DNA from: Streptomyces olindensis
Lineage (GTDB): Bacteria; Actinomycetota; Actinomycetes; Streptomycetales; Streptomycetaceae
Assembly (NCBI GenBank): GCA_000696115.1
Contig: JJOH01000021.1
Span: forward strand, 61,110 to 125,109
Direction: 5' to 3'
DNA length: 64,000 nucleotides
Shown in pieces: positions 53,146 through 62,711 of the stretch (positions are counted from its first letter, which is position 1; every line of letters starts with the position of its first letter). The position numbers were made by a program, and so were the translations under genes. A model generated the notes under the pieces. That model was given only the letters and a program-made list of their open reading frames with translations, did no database searches and had not been told where the DNA came from.

Positions 53146-54492
53146 GTGCGTGAATACCTGCTGACGCTCTGCATCACGGCCGCGGTGACGTATCTGCTGA
53201 CAGGGCCGGTACGGAAGTTCGCGATCGTGGCCGGAGCGATGCCGGAGATCCGGGCACGTGACGTGCACCGGGAGCCCACTCCGCGGCTCGGCGGGATCGC
53301 GATGTTCTTCGGCCTGTGCGCGGGCCTGCTGGTCGCCGACCACCTGACCAACCTCAACCAGGTCTTCGAGACGTCGAACGAGCCCCGGGCGCTGCTGTCG
53401 GGGGCGGCGCTGATCTGGCTGATCGGTGTTCTGGACGACAAGTTCGAGATCGACGCCCTGATCAAGCTGGGCGGCCAGATGATCGCCGCGGGCGTGATGG
53501 TCGTGCAGGGTCTGACGATCCTGTGGCTGCCGATCCCGGGTGTCGGCTCGGTGGCGCTCACCCAGTGGCAGGGCACCCTGCTGACGGTCGCGCTGGTCGT
53601 CATCACCATCAACGCGGTCAACTTCGTGGACGGCCTGGACGGCCTCGCCGCCGGCATGGTCTGCATCGCGGCCACCGCGTTCTTCCTGTACGCCTACCGC
53701 ATCTGGTACTCGTACGGCATCGAGGCCGCCGCCCCCGCCACCCTGTTCTCGGCGATCCTGATGGGCATGTGCCTGGGCTTCCTGCCGCACAACATGCACC
53801 CGGCGCGGATCTTCATGGGTGACTCGGGTTCGATGCTGATCGGCCTGGTCCTGGCCGCCGGCGCGATCTCCATCACGGGGCAGGTCGACCCGGACGCGCT
53901 CAACCTGTACGTCGGGTCGGAGAAGGAGGCCGTGCACCAGACGGTCCCCGTCTACATCCCGCTGCTGCTGCCGCTGACCATCATCGCGGTGCCGGCCGCG
54001 GACCTGATCCTGGCGATCGTGCGCCGCACCTGGCGCGGCCAGTCCCCGTTCGCCGCCGACCGCGGCCACCTGCACCACCGGCTGCTGGAGATCGGCCACT
54101 CGCACAGCCGCGCGGTGCTGATCATGTACTTCTGGTCGGCGCTGATCGCCTTCGGCGCGCTCGCCTACTCGGTCAACTCGGCGTCCATGTGGATCGTGCT
54201 GGGCGTGGTGTTCCTCAGCGCGATCGGCCTGGTCCTGCTCCTGCTGCCGCGCTTCACGCCCCGCGCCCCGCGCTGGATGGAGCGCTTCGTGCCGCCGCGC
54301 TACCGGCGCCGCGGCGCGGTCCCCGCGCTCTCACCCGAGGCCTCGACGCCGGCGTCCGCCGCCGAGCAGCCCGCCGCGGTGGGGTCCGAGAACCGCACGC
54401 CCGTGGTCTCCGGGGTCTCCGGTGTCAACGGGGCGACCGCCATCGGCGCCCGCTCACGGCTGGCCGACCGGCGCAAGGCCGGGACAAGGTAA
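53146..54492 (+). CDS. WecA/MraY-family undecaprenyl-phosphate glycosyl-1-P transferase
   Basis: This 448-aa polytopic membrane enzyme starts lipid-linked glycan synthesis by moving a sugar-1-phosphate (probably GlcNAc-1-P) to undecaprenyl phosphate. About ten hydrophobic segments are seen. Signature loops are DVHREPTPRLGG, GVLDDKFE, NAVNFVDGLDGLAAG, FMGDSGSM and HLHHRLLEIGHSH. The GTG at 53146 has GGGGA 5 nt upstream. A Pro/Ala/Ser-rich cytoplasmic tail follows the last helix. Confidence 0.85.
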   Translation: MREYLLTLCITAAVTYLLTGPVRKFAIVAGAMPEIRARDVHREPTPRLGGIAMFFGLCAGLLVADHLTNLNQVFETSNEPRALLSGAALIWLIGVLDDKFEIDALIKLGGQMIAAGVMVVQGLTILWLPIPGVGSVALTQWQGTLLTVALVVITINAVNFVDGLDGLAAGMVCIAATAFFLYAYRIWYSYGIEAAAPATLFSAILMGMCLGFLPHNMHPARIFMGDSGSMLIGLVLAAGAISITGQVDPDALNLYVGSEKEAVHQTVPVYIPLLLPLTIIAVPAADLILAIVRRTWRGQSPFAADRGHLHHRLLEIGHSHSRAVLIMYFWSALIAFGALAYSVNSASMWIVLGVVFLSAIGLVLLLLPRFTPRAPRWMERFVPPRYRRRGAVPALSPEASTPASAAEQPAAVGSENRTPVVSGVSGVNGATAIGARSRLADRRKAGTR

Positions 54493-54790
54493 GAATCTGA
54501 CGAGAGCATTGCCAAGTCGTGGGGTGGTGATGGGGGTGCGAAGCGCCCCAATACCAGACATCTCGGCGGCGTTCTCGCTCAGACGCGCATGTTCACTCTC
54601 ATGTGTGACTGTCCGCACACCCCCAGGTAAAGACTGCATCAAATAGTTTGTGATACGGTTCACGAGAACCCCCCGGATAGAGCCGAAGGACCGTAGTGCG
54701 ACGGTCCAGCGGTGTGAGGTCTCCACTCAGCCCGGGACTACGCTCGTCCATGACGACACCCCTGCCCCCTGCGAAAGCGGAGTTGCCGCC
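54493..54790 (+). other. atp operon upstream region
   Basis: This 298-nt region has no supported gene. TACGGT at 54654-54659 fits the TANNNT -10 consensus with a poor -35 (AGACTG, 54631-54636), a weak candidate for the operon promoter. Confidence 0.3.
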
Positions 54791-55228
54791 ATGCCGTCCA
54801 ATGACGCCCGGAACCTTCTGCAGTGCGCTGTGCCCACAGCCGCTGCCGGTGTGGTCGCGGCCGCCGTCAGTGGCGTGGTGGCCGGAGGCAAGGGCGCCGT
54901 CGGCGCCGCCGTCGGCGCGCTGCTGGCGATCCTCTTCATGGGGGTCGGTCTCTACGTTCTCCAGTGGACGGCAAAAACGCTCCCGCAGTTGTTCCAGGCC
55001 ATGGGGCTGATGCTCTATGTCGCCCAGCTGCTGCTTCTTCTGATCTTCGTCGCCCTCTTCAAGGACACCTCTCTCTTCAACGCGAAGACGTTCGCCATCG
55101 GGCTCGTCGTCGCGACCGTCGTGTGGATGGCTGCGCAGGCTCGTGCGCACATGAAGGCCAAGATCTTCTACATCGACCCGGACTCCGAGAAGAGCGAGAA
55201 GCCCGAGAAGACCGGGTCGTCGTCGTGA
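54791..55228 (+). CDS. atpI: ATP synthase-associated protein I
   Basis: This 145-aa membrane protein has four hydrophobic helices (VPTAAAGVVAAAVSGVVAGG, VGALLAILFMGVGLYVL, LMLYVAQLLLLLIFVALF, FAIGLVVATVVWMAA) and a Lys/Glu/Ser tail. It occupies the usual first position of the atp operon and may assist c-ring assembly. The ATG at 54791 is chosen because the preceding in-frame stretch is non-hydrophobic. Confidence 0.8.
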   Translation: MPSNDARNLLQCAVPTAAAGVVAAAVSGVVAGGKGAVGAAVGALLAILFMGVGLYVLQWTAKTLPQLFQAMGLMLYVAQLLLLLIFVALFKDTSLFNAKTFAIGLVVATVVWMAAQARAHMKAKIFYIDPDSEKSEKPEKTGSSS

Positions 55229-55453
55229 CGAGTAGGGGCGCGATAAAGGGCAGTAAGAACTCCTGCTATCGTCCGGTGCCAACTGCGGCATCGCGGGCGC
55301 GGGCATCTGAGCTGACGCCTGCTCGAACGCGAGGCTCGATGCCCCCCAGCCGCCCTCACATCCGTAACACCAGTCCGGTGCCGATCCGCGGCTGCGCGCC
55401 GCGCCGACACAACGAGGTTGCCGTACCTATGCGTCACACCGAAGGAGCCCGCG

Positions 55454-56269
55454 GTGAGTGCTGACCAGACCCAGCTCGCCTTCGACTGGAGCTGTCGGAT
55501 CATGTCCGACGGGTGTGGTTTTCCGGCACCGGGCCTGCACTCGTTCCTCTTCAAGCCGATCGCCACGGTCGGGGGGTACGAGTTCAACAAGGTGATGCTG
55601 CTCGCCGTCATCACCACCATCCTCGTCATCGGCTTCTTCTGGGCGGCCTTCGGCAAGGCCAAGGTGGTGCCCGGCAAGCTGCAGATGGTCGGTGAGGCCG
55701 GATACGACTTCGTCCGCCGCGGCATCGTCTACGAGACCCTCGGCAAGAAGGAGGGCGAGAAGTACGTCCCCCTGATGGTCTCGCTGTTCTTCTTCATCTG
55801 GATCATGAACATCTGGTCCGTGATCCCGCTGGCGCAGTTCCCGGTGTCGTCGGTCATCGCCTACCCGGCCGTCCTCGCCGCGGTCGTCTACGTGACCTGG
55901 GTCTCGCTGACCTTCAAGCGGCACGGCTTCGTCGGGTTCTTCAAGAACATCACCGGCTACGACAAGTCGCTCGGCCCGGTGCTGCCGCTCGTGATGGTCA
56001 TCGAGTTCTTCTCGAACCTGCTCGTCCGGCCGTTCACCCACGCCGTCCGACTGTTCGCGAACATGTTCGCCGGTCACCTGATGCTGGTCATGTTCACCGT
56101 CGCCTCCTGGTACCTGCTCAACAGCTGGATGATCCCGGCGGCCGGTATCTCCTTCGTGATGACCATGGCCATGATCGTCTTCGAGCTTTTCGTGCAGGCC
56201 GTCCAGGCGTACGTCTTCGTGCTCCTCGCCTGCACGTACATCCAGGGCGCTCTGGCCGAGCACCACTGA
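55454..56269 (+). CDS. atpB: ATP synthase Fo subunit a
   Basis: This 271-aa proton-channel subunit has five to six membrane helices. The essential Arg is in NLLVRPFTHAVRLFANM (helix 4), with the family's conserved C-terminal FVQAVQAYVFVLL. The GTG follows GAAGGAG. A 225-nt gap separates it from atpI and holds a TATCGT box at 55267-55272, possibly a secondary promoter. Confidence 0.95.
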   Translation: MSADQTQLAFDWSCRIMSDGCGFPAPGLHSFLFKPIATVGGYEFNKVMLLAVITTILVIGFFWAAFGKAKVVPGKLQMVGEAGYDFVRRGIVYETLGKKEGEKYVPLMVSLFFFIWIMNIWSVIPLAQFPVSSVIAYPAVLAAVVYVTWVSLTFKRHGFVGFFKNITGYDKSLGPVLPLVMVIEFFSNLLVRPFTHAVRLFANMFAGHLMLVMFTVASWYLLNSWMIPAAGISFVMTMAMIVFELFVQAVQAYVFVLLACTYIQGALAEHH

Positions 56270-56347
56270 GCCCCTCCGCCCCCGCAAATCCCAAGAACGT
56301 CCGGTGGCCAACCCCCGCCGGTCCGTGAAAGAGAAGGAAGATTCAGC

Positions 56348-56584
56348 ATGGCTGCCACTGAGACCCTCGCCGCTGTCTCCGGTTCGCTCGGCTCCATCGG
56401 CTACGGCCTCTCCGCCATCGGCCCCGGCATCGGCGTCGGCATCATCTTCGGCAACGGCACCCAGGCCCTGGCCCGTCAGCCCGAGGCCGCCGGCCTGATC
56501 CGTGCCAACCAGATCCTGGGCTTCGCCTTCTGTGAGGCGCTCGCCCTCATCGGCATCGTTATGCCGTTCGTGTTCGGTCAGTAA
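56348..56584 (+). CDS. atpE: ATP synthase Fo subunit c
   Basis: This 78-aa two-helix hairpin forms the rotor ring. The proton-binding acid is Glu63 (FAFCEALALIG) and the conserved polar loop is RQPEAA. GAGAAGGAAG precedes the ATG. Confidence 0.96.
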   Translation: MAATETLAAVSGSLGSIGYGLSAIGPGIGVGIIFGNGTQALARQPEAAGLIRANQILGFAFCEALALIGIVMPFVFGQ

Positions 56585-56623
56585 TTACCTGCTCACCGAC
56601 ACGTTTCGACGAAAGGCACTGAT

Positions 56624-57172
56624 GTGATCGCCAACCTGGTACAGCTGGCGGCCGAGGAGGAGCAGAACCCGCTCGTTCCTCCGGGCCCCGAGCTGCTCGT
56701 CGGCACCATCGCCTTCGCCATCGTGTTCTTCTTCTTCTGGAAGAAGCTGCTTCCGAACATCAACAAGGTTCTGGAGGAGCGCCGCGCGGCGATCGAAGGC
56801 GGTATCGAAGAGGCCGAGACCATGAAGGTCGAGGCCCAGAGCGTCCTTGAGCAGTACAAGGCACAGCTCGCCGAGGCCCGGCACGAGGCCGCGCGTCTGC
56901 GCCAGGAGGCGCAGGAGCAGGGTGCCGCCCTCATCGCCGAGATGCGGGCCGAGGGCCAGCGGCAGCGCGAGGAGATCGTCGCCGCGGGTCACGCCCAGAT
57001 CGAGGCCGACCGCAAGGCCGCCGCGTCCGCGCTGCGCCAGGACGTGGGCAAGCTCGCCACCGACCTGGCCGGCAAGCTCGTCGGCGAGTCCCTCGAGGAC
57101 CACGCCCGCCAGAGCCGCGTCATCGACCGGTTCCTCGACGAGCTCGAGGAGAAGGCCGAGGCCGGCCGATGA
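56624..57172 (+). CDS. atpF: ATP synthase Fo subunit b
   Basis: This 182-aa protein has one N-terminal membrane helix (LVGTIAFAIVFFFFWKKLLP) and a long Glu/Ala/Arg coiled-coil stalk that dimerises and contacts delta. The start is GTG at 56624. It overlaps atpH by 4 bp (ATGA). Confidence 0.95.
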   Translation: MIANLVQLAAEEEQNPLVPPGPELLVGTIAFAIVFFFFWKKLLPNINKVLEERRAAIEGGIEEAETMKVEAQSVLEQYKAQLAEARHEAARLRQEAQEQGAALIAEMRAEGQRQREEIVAAGHAQIEADRKAAASALRQDVGKLATDLAGKLVGESLEDHARQSRVIDRFLDELEEKAEAGR

Positions 57173-57984
57173 ACGGAGCGAGCCGCGAGGCCCTGGCAGC
57201 CGCACGAGAGCGTCTCGACGCGCTGACGGACTCCACGTCCGTGGACGCCGGCTCGCTCGCCGACGAGCTGGCCGCCGTCACCGCGCTGCTCGACCGCGAG
57301 GTGTCGCTGCGTCGGGTCCTCACCGACCCGGCGCAGGCCGCAGAGGCCAAGGCCGAGCTGGCCCAGCGCCTGCTCGGCACCCAGGTCAGCGGCCCGGCCG
57401 CCGACCTGGTGGCCGGCATGGTGCGCTCCCGCTGGTCGCGCTCGCGCGACCTGGTGGACGCGATCGAGGAGCTGGCGAACACCGCCGACCTCACCGCCGC
57501 GCAGAAGTCGGGCCGGCTCGACGACGTCGAGGACGAGCTGTTCCGGTTCGGCCGGATCGTCTCCGGCAGCACCGAGCTGCGCGCCGCGCTGACCGACCGC
57601 AAGGCCACCACCTCGGCCAAGAGCGAGCTGCTGCGCAGCCTGCTCGGCGGCAGGGCGCAGTCGGCCACCGAGCGTCTGGTGACGCGCCTTGTGACCGCGC
57701 CGCGGGGACGTAGCCTGGAGTCGGGACTGGAGTCCCTGTCCAAGCTCGCCGCCGAGCGCCGGAACCGCATGGTGGCCATCGTCACCTCGGCGGCTCCGCT
57801 GAGCGACCTGCAGAAGCAGCGCCTGGGCGCCGCCCTCGCGAAGCTCTACGGCCGCCAGATGCACCTCAACCTGGACGTGGACCCCGAGGTCCTCGGCGGG
57901 ATCCGGGTGCAGGTCGGCGACGAGGTCATCAACGGCTCCCTCGCGGACCGTATCGAGGACGCCAGCCGCCGGCTCGCCGGCTGA
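57169..57984 (+). CDS. atpH: ATP synthase F1 subunit delta
   Basis: This 271-aa protein is longer than the 180-aa E. coli subunit, as usual in actinobacteria, with an N-terminal extension. The C-terminal part (VDPEVLGGIRVQVGDEVINGS) is the family signature. It links the b-stalk to the alpha/beta head and overlaps atpF by 4 bp. Confidence 0.94.
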   Translation: MNGASREALAAARERLDALTDSTSVDAGSLADELAAVTALLDREVSLRRVLTDPAQAAEAKAELAQRLLGTQVSGPAADLVAGMVRSRWSRSRDLVDAIEELANTADLTAAQKSGRLDDVEDELFRFGRIVSGSTELRAALTDRKATTSAKSELLRSLLGGRAQSATERLVTRLVTAPRGRSLESGLESLSKLAAERRNRMVAIVTSAAPLSDLQKQRLGAALAKLYGRQMHLNLDVDPEVLGGIRVQVGDEVINGSLADRIEDASRRLAG

Positions 57985-58040
57985 GCAGCAACTCAATAGG
58001 CAGTACGTACTGACGACGGCCCTGGTTGGGCCGTGCAGAA

Positions 58041-58067
58041 GAATCCTGGGGGTCGCCCCCAGACCCC
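58041..58067 (+). repeat. dispersed Streptomyces hairpin repeat in atpH-atpA gap
   Basis: A perfect 7-bp hairpin (CTGGGGG / CCCCCAG, 58046-58062) is followed by ACCCCC, an arrangement found scattered in many Streptomyces intergenic regions. Here it lies inside the atp operon. Confidence 0.5.
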
Positions 58068-58108
58068 CTAAGAAACTTCGGGCCCAACAAGGAGAGCAGG
58101 GAACCCAG

Positions 58109-59698
58109 ATGGCGGAGCTCACGATCCGGCCGGAGGAGATCCGGGACGCACTGGAGAACTTCGTCCAGGCGTACAAGCCGGACGCGGCCTCGCGCGAGGA
58201 GGTCGGTACGGTCACCTTTGCCGGCGACGGCATCGCGAAGGTCGAGGGCCTGCCCTCGACCATGGCCAACGAGCTGCTGAAGTTCGAGGACGGCACCCTC
58301 GGCCTCGCCCTCAACCTCGAGGAGCGCGAGATCGGTGCCATCGTCCTCGGTGAGTTCAGCGGCATCGAGGAGGGTCAGCCGGTCTCCCGTACCGGTGAGG
58401 TTCTCTCCGTCGCGGTGGGCGAGGGCTACCTCGGCCGCGTGGTCGACCCCCTCGGCAACCCGATCGACGGCCTCGGCGAGATCGAGACCGAGGGCCGCCG
58501 CGCCCTCGAGCTGCAGGCCCCCACGGTCATGCAGCGCAAGTCGGTGCACGAGCCGATGGAGACGGGCTACAAGGCCGTCGACACCATGACCCCGATCGGC
58601 CGCGGCCAGCGTCAGCTGATCATCGGCGACCGCCAGACCGGCAAGACCGCCCTGGCCGTCGACACCATCATCAACCAGCGCGACAACTGGCGCACGGGCG
58701 ACCCGAACAAGCAGGTCCGCTGCATCTACGTCGCCATCGGCCAGAAGGGCTCCACGATCGCCGGTGTGCGCGGCGCTCTGGAGGAGGCCGGCGCGCTGGA
58801 GTACACGACCATCGTCGCCGCCCCGGCGTCCGACCCGGCCGGCTTCAAGTACCTGGCGCCGTACACCGGTTCGGCCATCGGCCAGCACTGGATGTACCAG
58901 GGCAAGCACGTCCTGATCATCTTCGACGACCTGTCGAAGCAGGCCGACGCCTACCGCGCCGTGTCGCTGCTGCTGCGCCGCCCGCCGGGCCGTGAGGCCT
59001 ACCCGGGTGACGTCTTCTACCTGCACTCCCGTCTGCTGGAGCGCTGCGCCAAGCTCTCCGACGACATGGGCGCCGGCTCGATGACCGGTCTGCCGATCGT
59101 CGAGACCAAGGCCAACGACGTGTCGGCGTTCATCCCGACCAACGTCATCTCCATCACCGACGGCCAGTGCTTCCTGGAGTCGGACCTGTTCAACGCCGGT
59201 CAGCGCCCCGCGCTGAATGTCGGTATCTCCGTCTCCCGAGTCGGTGGCTCCGCCCAGCACAAGGCGATCCGCCAGGTCTCCGGCCGTCTGCGTGTGGACC
59301 TCGCCCAGTTCCGTGAGCTGGAGGCGTTCGCCGCCTTCGGTTCCGACCTGGACGCCGCCTCCAAGGCGCAGCTGGAGCGCGGTCAGCGCATGGTCGAGCT
59401 GCTGAAGCAGCCGCAGTACCAGCCGATGGCCACCGAGGACCAGGTCGTCTCCATCTGGGCCGGCACCACCGGCAAGATGGACGAGGTCCCCGTCGCCGAC
59501 ATCCGCCGCTTCGAGAAGGAGCTGCTGGACTACCTGCACCGCAAGGAGCAGGGCCTGCTGACCTCCATCCGCGAGGGCGGGAAGATGTCGGACGACACCC
59601 TCCAGGCCATGGCCGACGCCATCGCGGAGTTCAAGAAGCAGTTCGAGACCTCCGACGGCAAGCTGCTCGGCGAGGACGCCCCGGCTGCCGGCAAGTGA
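58109..59698 (+). CDS. atpA: ATP synthase F1 subunit alpha
   Basis: This 529-aa non-catalytic nucleotide-binding subunit has a P-loop GDRQTGKT (residues 173-180). The F1 signature PAVNVGLSVSRVGG appears as PALNVGISVSRVGG, with Arg near residue 378 completing the catalytic site on beta. CAAGGAGAG precedes the ATG. Confidence 0.97.
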   Translation: MAELTIRPEEIRDALENFVQAYKPDAASREEVGTVTFAGDGIAKVEGLPSTMANELLKFEDGTLGLALNLEEREIGAIVLGEFSGIEEGQPVSRTGEVLSVAVGEGYLGRVVDPLGNPIDGLGEIETEGRRALELQAPTVMQRKSVHEPMETGYKAVDTMTPIGRGQRQLIIGDRQTGKTALAVDTIINQRDNWRTGDPNKQVRCIYVAIGQKGSTIAGVRGALEEAGALEYTTIVAAPASDPAGFKYLAPYTGSAIGQHWMYQGKHVLIIFDDLSKQADAYRAVSLLLRRPPGREAYPGDVFYLHSRLLERCAKLSDDMGAGSMTGLPIVETKANDVSAFIPTNVISITDGQCFLESDLFNAGQRPALNVGISVSRVGGSAQHKAIRQVSGRLRVDLAQFRELEAFAAFGSDLDAASKAQLERGQRMVELLKQPQYQPMATEDQVVSIWAGTTGKMDEVPVADIRRFEKELLDYLHRKEQGLLTSIREGGKMSDDTLQAMADAIAEFKKQFETSDGKLLGEDAPAAGK

Positions 59699-59718
59699 CG
59701 ACGGAAGGGACCTGACTC

Positions 59719-60633
59719 ATGGGAGCCCAGCTCCGGGTCTACAAGCGTCGCATCCGATCCGTCTCCGCGACCAAGAAGATCACGAAGGCGATGGAGATGA
59801 TCGCCGCCTCGCGCGTCGTCAAGGCGCAGCGCAAGGTGGCGGCCTCCACGCCGTACGCGACCGAGCTCACCCGGGCGGTCACGGCGGTGGCCACCGGATC
59901 GAACACCAAGCACCCGCTGACGACGGAGGCGGAGAACCCGACCCGCGCCGCGGTCCTGCTCCTCACGAGCGACCGCGGTCTGGCCGGCGCCTTCAACTCC
60001 AACGCCATCAAGGCCGCCGAGAAGCTCACGGCGAAGCTTGAGGCCGAGGGCAAGGAGGTCGACAGCTACATCGTCGGCCGCCGCGGTGTCGCCCACTACA
60101 ACTTCCGTGAGCGCAAGATCACGGAGTCGTTCACGGGCTTCACCGACGACCCGTCGTACGCGGACGCCAAGAAGGTCGCGGCCCCGCTGATCGAGGCCAT
60201 CGAGACGGAGACGGCCGAGGGCGGCGTGGACGAGCTCCACATCGTCTACACCGAGTTCGTGTCGATGATGACGCAGACGGCGATCGAGGCCCGGCTGCTG
60301 CCGCTCAGCCTCGACGAGGTGGCGGCGGAGGCGAAGCCCAAGGGCGAGATCCTCCCGCTGTTCGACTTCGAGCCCTCGGCGGAGGACGTCCTGGACGCCC
60401 TGCTGCCGCGCTACGTGGAGAGCCGCATCTACAACGCGCTGCTCCAGTCGGCCGCCTCCAAGCACGCCGCCACGCGGCGCGCGATGAAGTCGGCAACCGA
60501 CAACGCCGGAGAGCTCATCGAGACCCTCACCCGGCTTGCCAACCAGGCCCGCCAGGCCGAAATCACCCAGGAAATCAGCGAGATCGTCGGTGGCGCCAGT
60601 GCCCTGGCCGACGCGACCGCGGGGAGTGACTGA
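59719..60633 (+). CDS. atpG: ATP synthase F1 subunit gamma
   Basis: This 304-aa central shaft subunit has the N-terminal coiled helix (RRIRSVSATKKITKAMEMIA) and the C-terminal signature region (ASKHAATRRAMKSATDNAGEL) intact. GGAAGGGA precedes the ATG. Confidence 0.96.
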   Translation: MGAQLRVYKRRIRSVSATKKITKAMEMIAASRVVKAQRKVAASTPYATELTRAVTAVATGSNTKHPLTTEAENPTRAAVLLLTSDRGLAGAFNSNAIKAAEKLTAKLEAEGKEVDSYIVGRRGVAHYNFRERKITESFTGFTDDPSYADAKKVAAPLIEAIETETAEGGVDELHIVYTEFVSMMTQTAIEARLLPLSLDEVAAEAKPKGEILPLFDFEPSAEDVLDALLPRYVESRIYNALLQSAASKHAATRRAMKSATDNAGELIETLTRLANQARQAEITQEISEIVGGASALADATAGSD

Positions 60634-60636
60634 CAA

Positions 60637-62073
60637 ATGACCACCACTGTTGAGACGGCCACGGCGACGGGCCGCGTCGCGCGGGTCATCGGCCCGGTCG
60701 TCGACGTGGAGTTCCCCGTCGACGCGATGCCGGACATCTACAACGCCCTCCACGTCGAGGTCGCCGACCCGGCGAACGCGGGCGAGAAGAAGACGCTGAC
60801 CCTGGAGGTCGCCCAGCACCTGGGTGACGGCCTGGTCCGCGCGATCTCCATGCAGCCCACCGACGGCCTGGTCCGCCAGGCACCGGTCGTCGACACCGGC
60901 GCGGGCATCACCGTCCCGGTCGGCGACTTCACCAAGGGCAAGGTGTTCAACACCCTCGGTGAGGTGCTGAACGTCGACGAGAACTACGAGGGCGAGCGCT
61001 GGTCCATCCACCGCAAGGCCCCCGCGTTCGACCAGCTCGAGTCGAAGACCGAGATGTTCGAGACGGGCCTGAAGGTCGTCGACCTCCTCACCCCGTACGT
61101 CAAGGGCGGCAAGATCGGTCTGTTCGGTGGTGCCGGTGTCGGCAAGACCGTGCTGATCCAGGAAATGATCATGCGTGTCGCCAACCTCCACGAGGGCGTC
61201 TCCGTCTTCGCGGGCGTCGGTGAGCGCACCCGTGAGGGCAACGACCTCATCGCGGAGATGGAAGAGTCCGGCGTTCTGGACAAGACCGCGCTGGTCTTCG
61301 GCCAGATGGACGAGCCCCCGGGCACCCGTCTGCGCGTGGCCCTGGCCGGCCTGACGATGGCGGAGTACTTCCGTGACGTCCAGAAGCAGGACGTGCTGTT
61401 CTTCATCGACAACATCTTCCGCTTCACCCAGGCCGGTTCCGAGGTGTCGACCCTGCTCGGCCGTATGCCCTCCGCGGTGGGCTACCAGCCGAACCTGGCC
61501 GACGAGATGGGCATCCTCCAGGAGCGCATCACCTCGACCCGTGGTCACTCGATCACCTCGATGCAGGCGATCTACGTCCCCGCGGACGACCTGACCGACC
61601 CGGCCCCGGCCACCACCTTCGCCCATCTCGACGCGACGACGGTGCTCTCCCGTCCGATCTCCGAGAAGGGCATCTACCCGGCCGTGGACCCGCTGGACTC
61701 GACGTCCCGGATCCTCGACCCGCGCTACATCTCGGCGGACCACTACAACGCCGCGATGCGCGTGAAGAACATCCTGCAGAAGTACAAGGACCTGCAGGAC
61801 ATCATCGCGATCCTCGGTATCGACGAGCTCGGCGAGGAGGACAAGCTCGTCGTCCACCGTGCCCGTCGCGTGGAGCGCTTCCTGTCCCAGAACACCCACG
61901 CCGCCAAGCAGTTCACCGGCGTGGACGGTTCGGACGTGCCGCTGGACGAGTCGATCGCCGCGTTCAACGCGATCTGCGACGGCGAGTACGACCACTTCCC
62001 GGAGCAGGCGTTCTTCATGTGCGGTGGTCTCGAGGACCTGAAGAAGAACGCGAAGGAGCTGGGCGTCTCCTGA
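60637..62073 (+). CDS. atpD: ATP synthase F1 subunit beta
   Basis: This 478-aa catalytic subunit has Walker A GGAGVGKT (about residues 164-171), the catalytic Glu in GERTREGNDL, Walker B VLFFIDN, and the signature PAVDPLDSTSR. It starts 3 nt after atpG. Confidence 0.97.
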   Translation: MTTTVETATATGRVARVIGPVVDVEFPVDAMPDIYNALHVEVADPANAGEKKTLTLEVAQHLGDGLVRAISMQPTDGLVRQAPVVDTGAGITVPVGDFTKGKVFNTLGEVLNVDENYEGERWSIHRKAPAFDQLESKTEMFETGLKVVDLLTPYVKGGKIGLFGGAGVGKTVLIQEMIMRVANLHEGVSVFAGVGERTREGNDLIAEMEESGVLDKTALVFGQMDEPPGTRLRVALAGLTMAEYFRDVQKQDVLFFIDNIFRFTQAGSEVSTLLGRMPSAVGYQPNLADEMGILQERITSTRGHSITSMQAIYVPADDLTDPAPATTFAHLDATTVLSRPISEKGIYPAVDPLDSTSRILDPRYISADHYNAAMRVKNILQKYKDLQDIIAILGIDELGEEDKLVVHRARRVERFLSQNTHAAKQFTGVDGSDVPLDESIAAFNAICDGEYDHFPEQAFFMCGGLEDLKKNAKELGVS

Positions 62074-62086
62074 GCCTCGCGCTCGA

Positions 62087-62133
62087 TGTGAGCTCGCGCT
62101 CACAGCGGAGGGGGCGGGGATCGTCCCGCCCCC
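62087..62133 (+). terminator. paired hairpins in the atpD-atpC gap
   Basis: Two stems follow atpD: TGTGAGC/GCTCACA (62087-62104) and GGGGGCGGG/CCCGCCCCC (62110-62133, 6-nt loop). The second resembles an intrinsic terminator or mRNA stabiliser and could lower epsilon expression relative to beta. Confidence 0.5.
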
Positions 62134-62203
62134 TTCGTCACGCCCCTTAGACTTGTAACCAACACCCGGCACTCACGCCGGGTGGTGACCCGAGGAGCCA
62201 CCC

Positions 62204-62581
62204 TTGGCTGCTGAGCTGCACGTCGCGCTGGTCGCGGCCGACCGTGAGGTCTGGTCCGGCCAGGCCACCCTGGTCGTCGCGCGCACCACGTCCGGCGACA
62301 TCGGCGTCATGCCCGGTCACCAGCCGCTGCTCGGTGTGCTGGAGTCGGGCCCGGTGACCATCCGCACGAGCGACGGCGGGACGGTCGTCGCCGCGGTGCA
62401 CGGCGGATTCATCTCGTTCGCCGACGACAAGCTCTCCCTGCTGGCCGAAGTCGCCGAGCTGTCGGACGAGATCGACGTCCAGCGCGCTGAGCAGGAGCTG
62501 GAGCGCGCGAAGGCGGAGGACGACGCGGAGGCCCGGCGCCGCGCGGACGTCCGTCTGCGGGCTGCGACGGCGGCCCGCTGA
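62204..62581 (+). CDS. atpC: ATP synthase F1 subunit epsilon
   Basis: This 125-aa protein has an N-terminal beta-sandwich (LHVALVAADREVWSG, GDIGVMPGHQPLLGVL) and a short C-terminal helix (RAEQELERAKAE). The start is TTG at 62204 after CGAGGAG. It is separated from atpD by 130 nt, unlike the tight spacing elsewhere in the operon. Confidence 0.95.
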   Translation: MAAELHVALVAADREVWSGQATLVVARTTSGDIGVMPGHQPLLGVLESGPVTIRTSDGGTVVAAVHGGFISFADDKLSLLAEVAELSDEIDVQRAEQELERAKAEDDAEARRRADVRLRAATAAR

Positions 62582-62607
62582 CCCCGTCAGCCGTGTGATG
62601 ACGTCAC

Positions 62608-62674
62608 TCAGCCGCGGCTGGGTACCGGAGTAATCCGGACCCAGCCGCGGCTGAGGTGGATGTGGGTGTTTTTT
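62608..62674 (+). terminator. strong terminator ending atp operon
   Basis: A perfect 16-bp stem (62608-62623 with 62639-62654) is extended by an inner CCGGA/TCCGG pairing and followed by TTTTTT at about 62669-62674. Confidence 0.8.
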
Positions 62675-62711
62675 ACGTTCCGTTACCTAGGAGACGAGGA
62701 GGTCGGTGTCG

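Noticed and set aside
59530..62172. 880-codon open frame on the minus strand across atpA-atpG-atpD
   Set aside because: Entirely antisense to conserved ATP synthase genes; Val/Leu/Asp/Arg-biased composition of a mirror frame.
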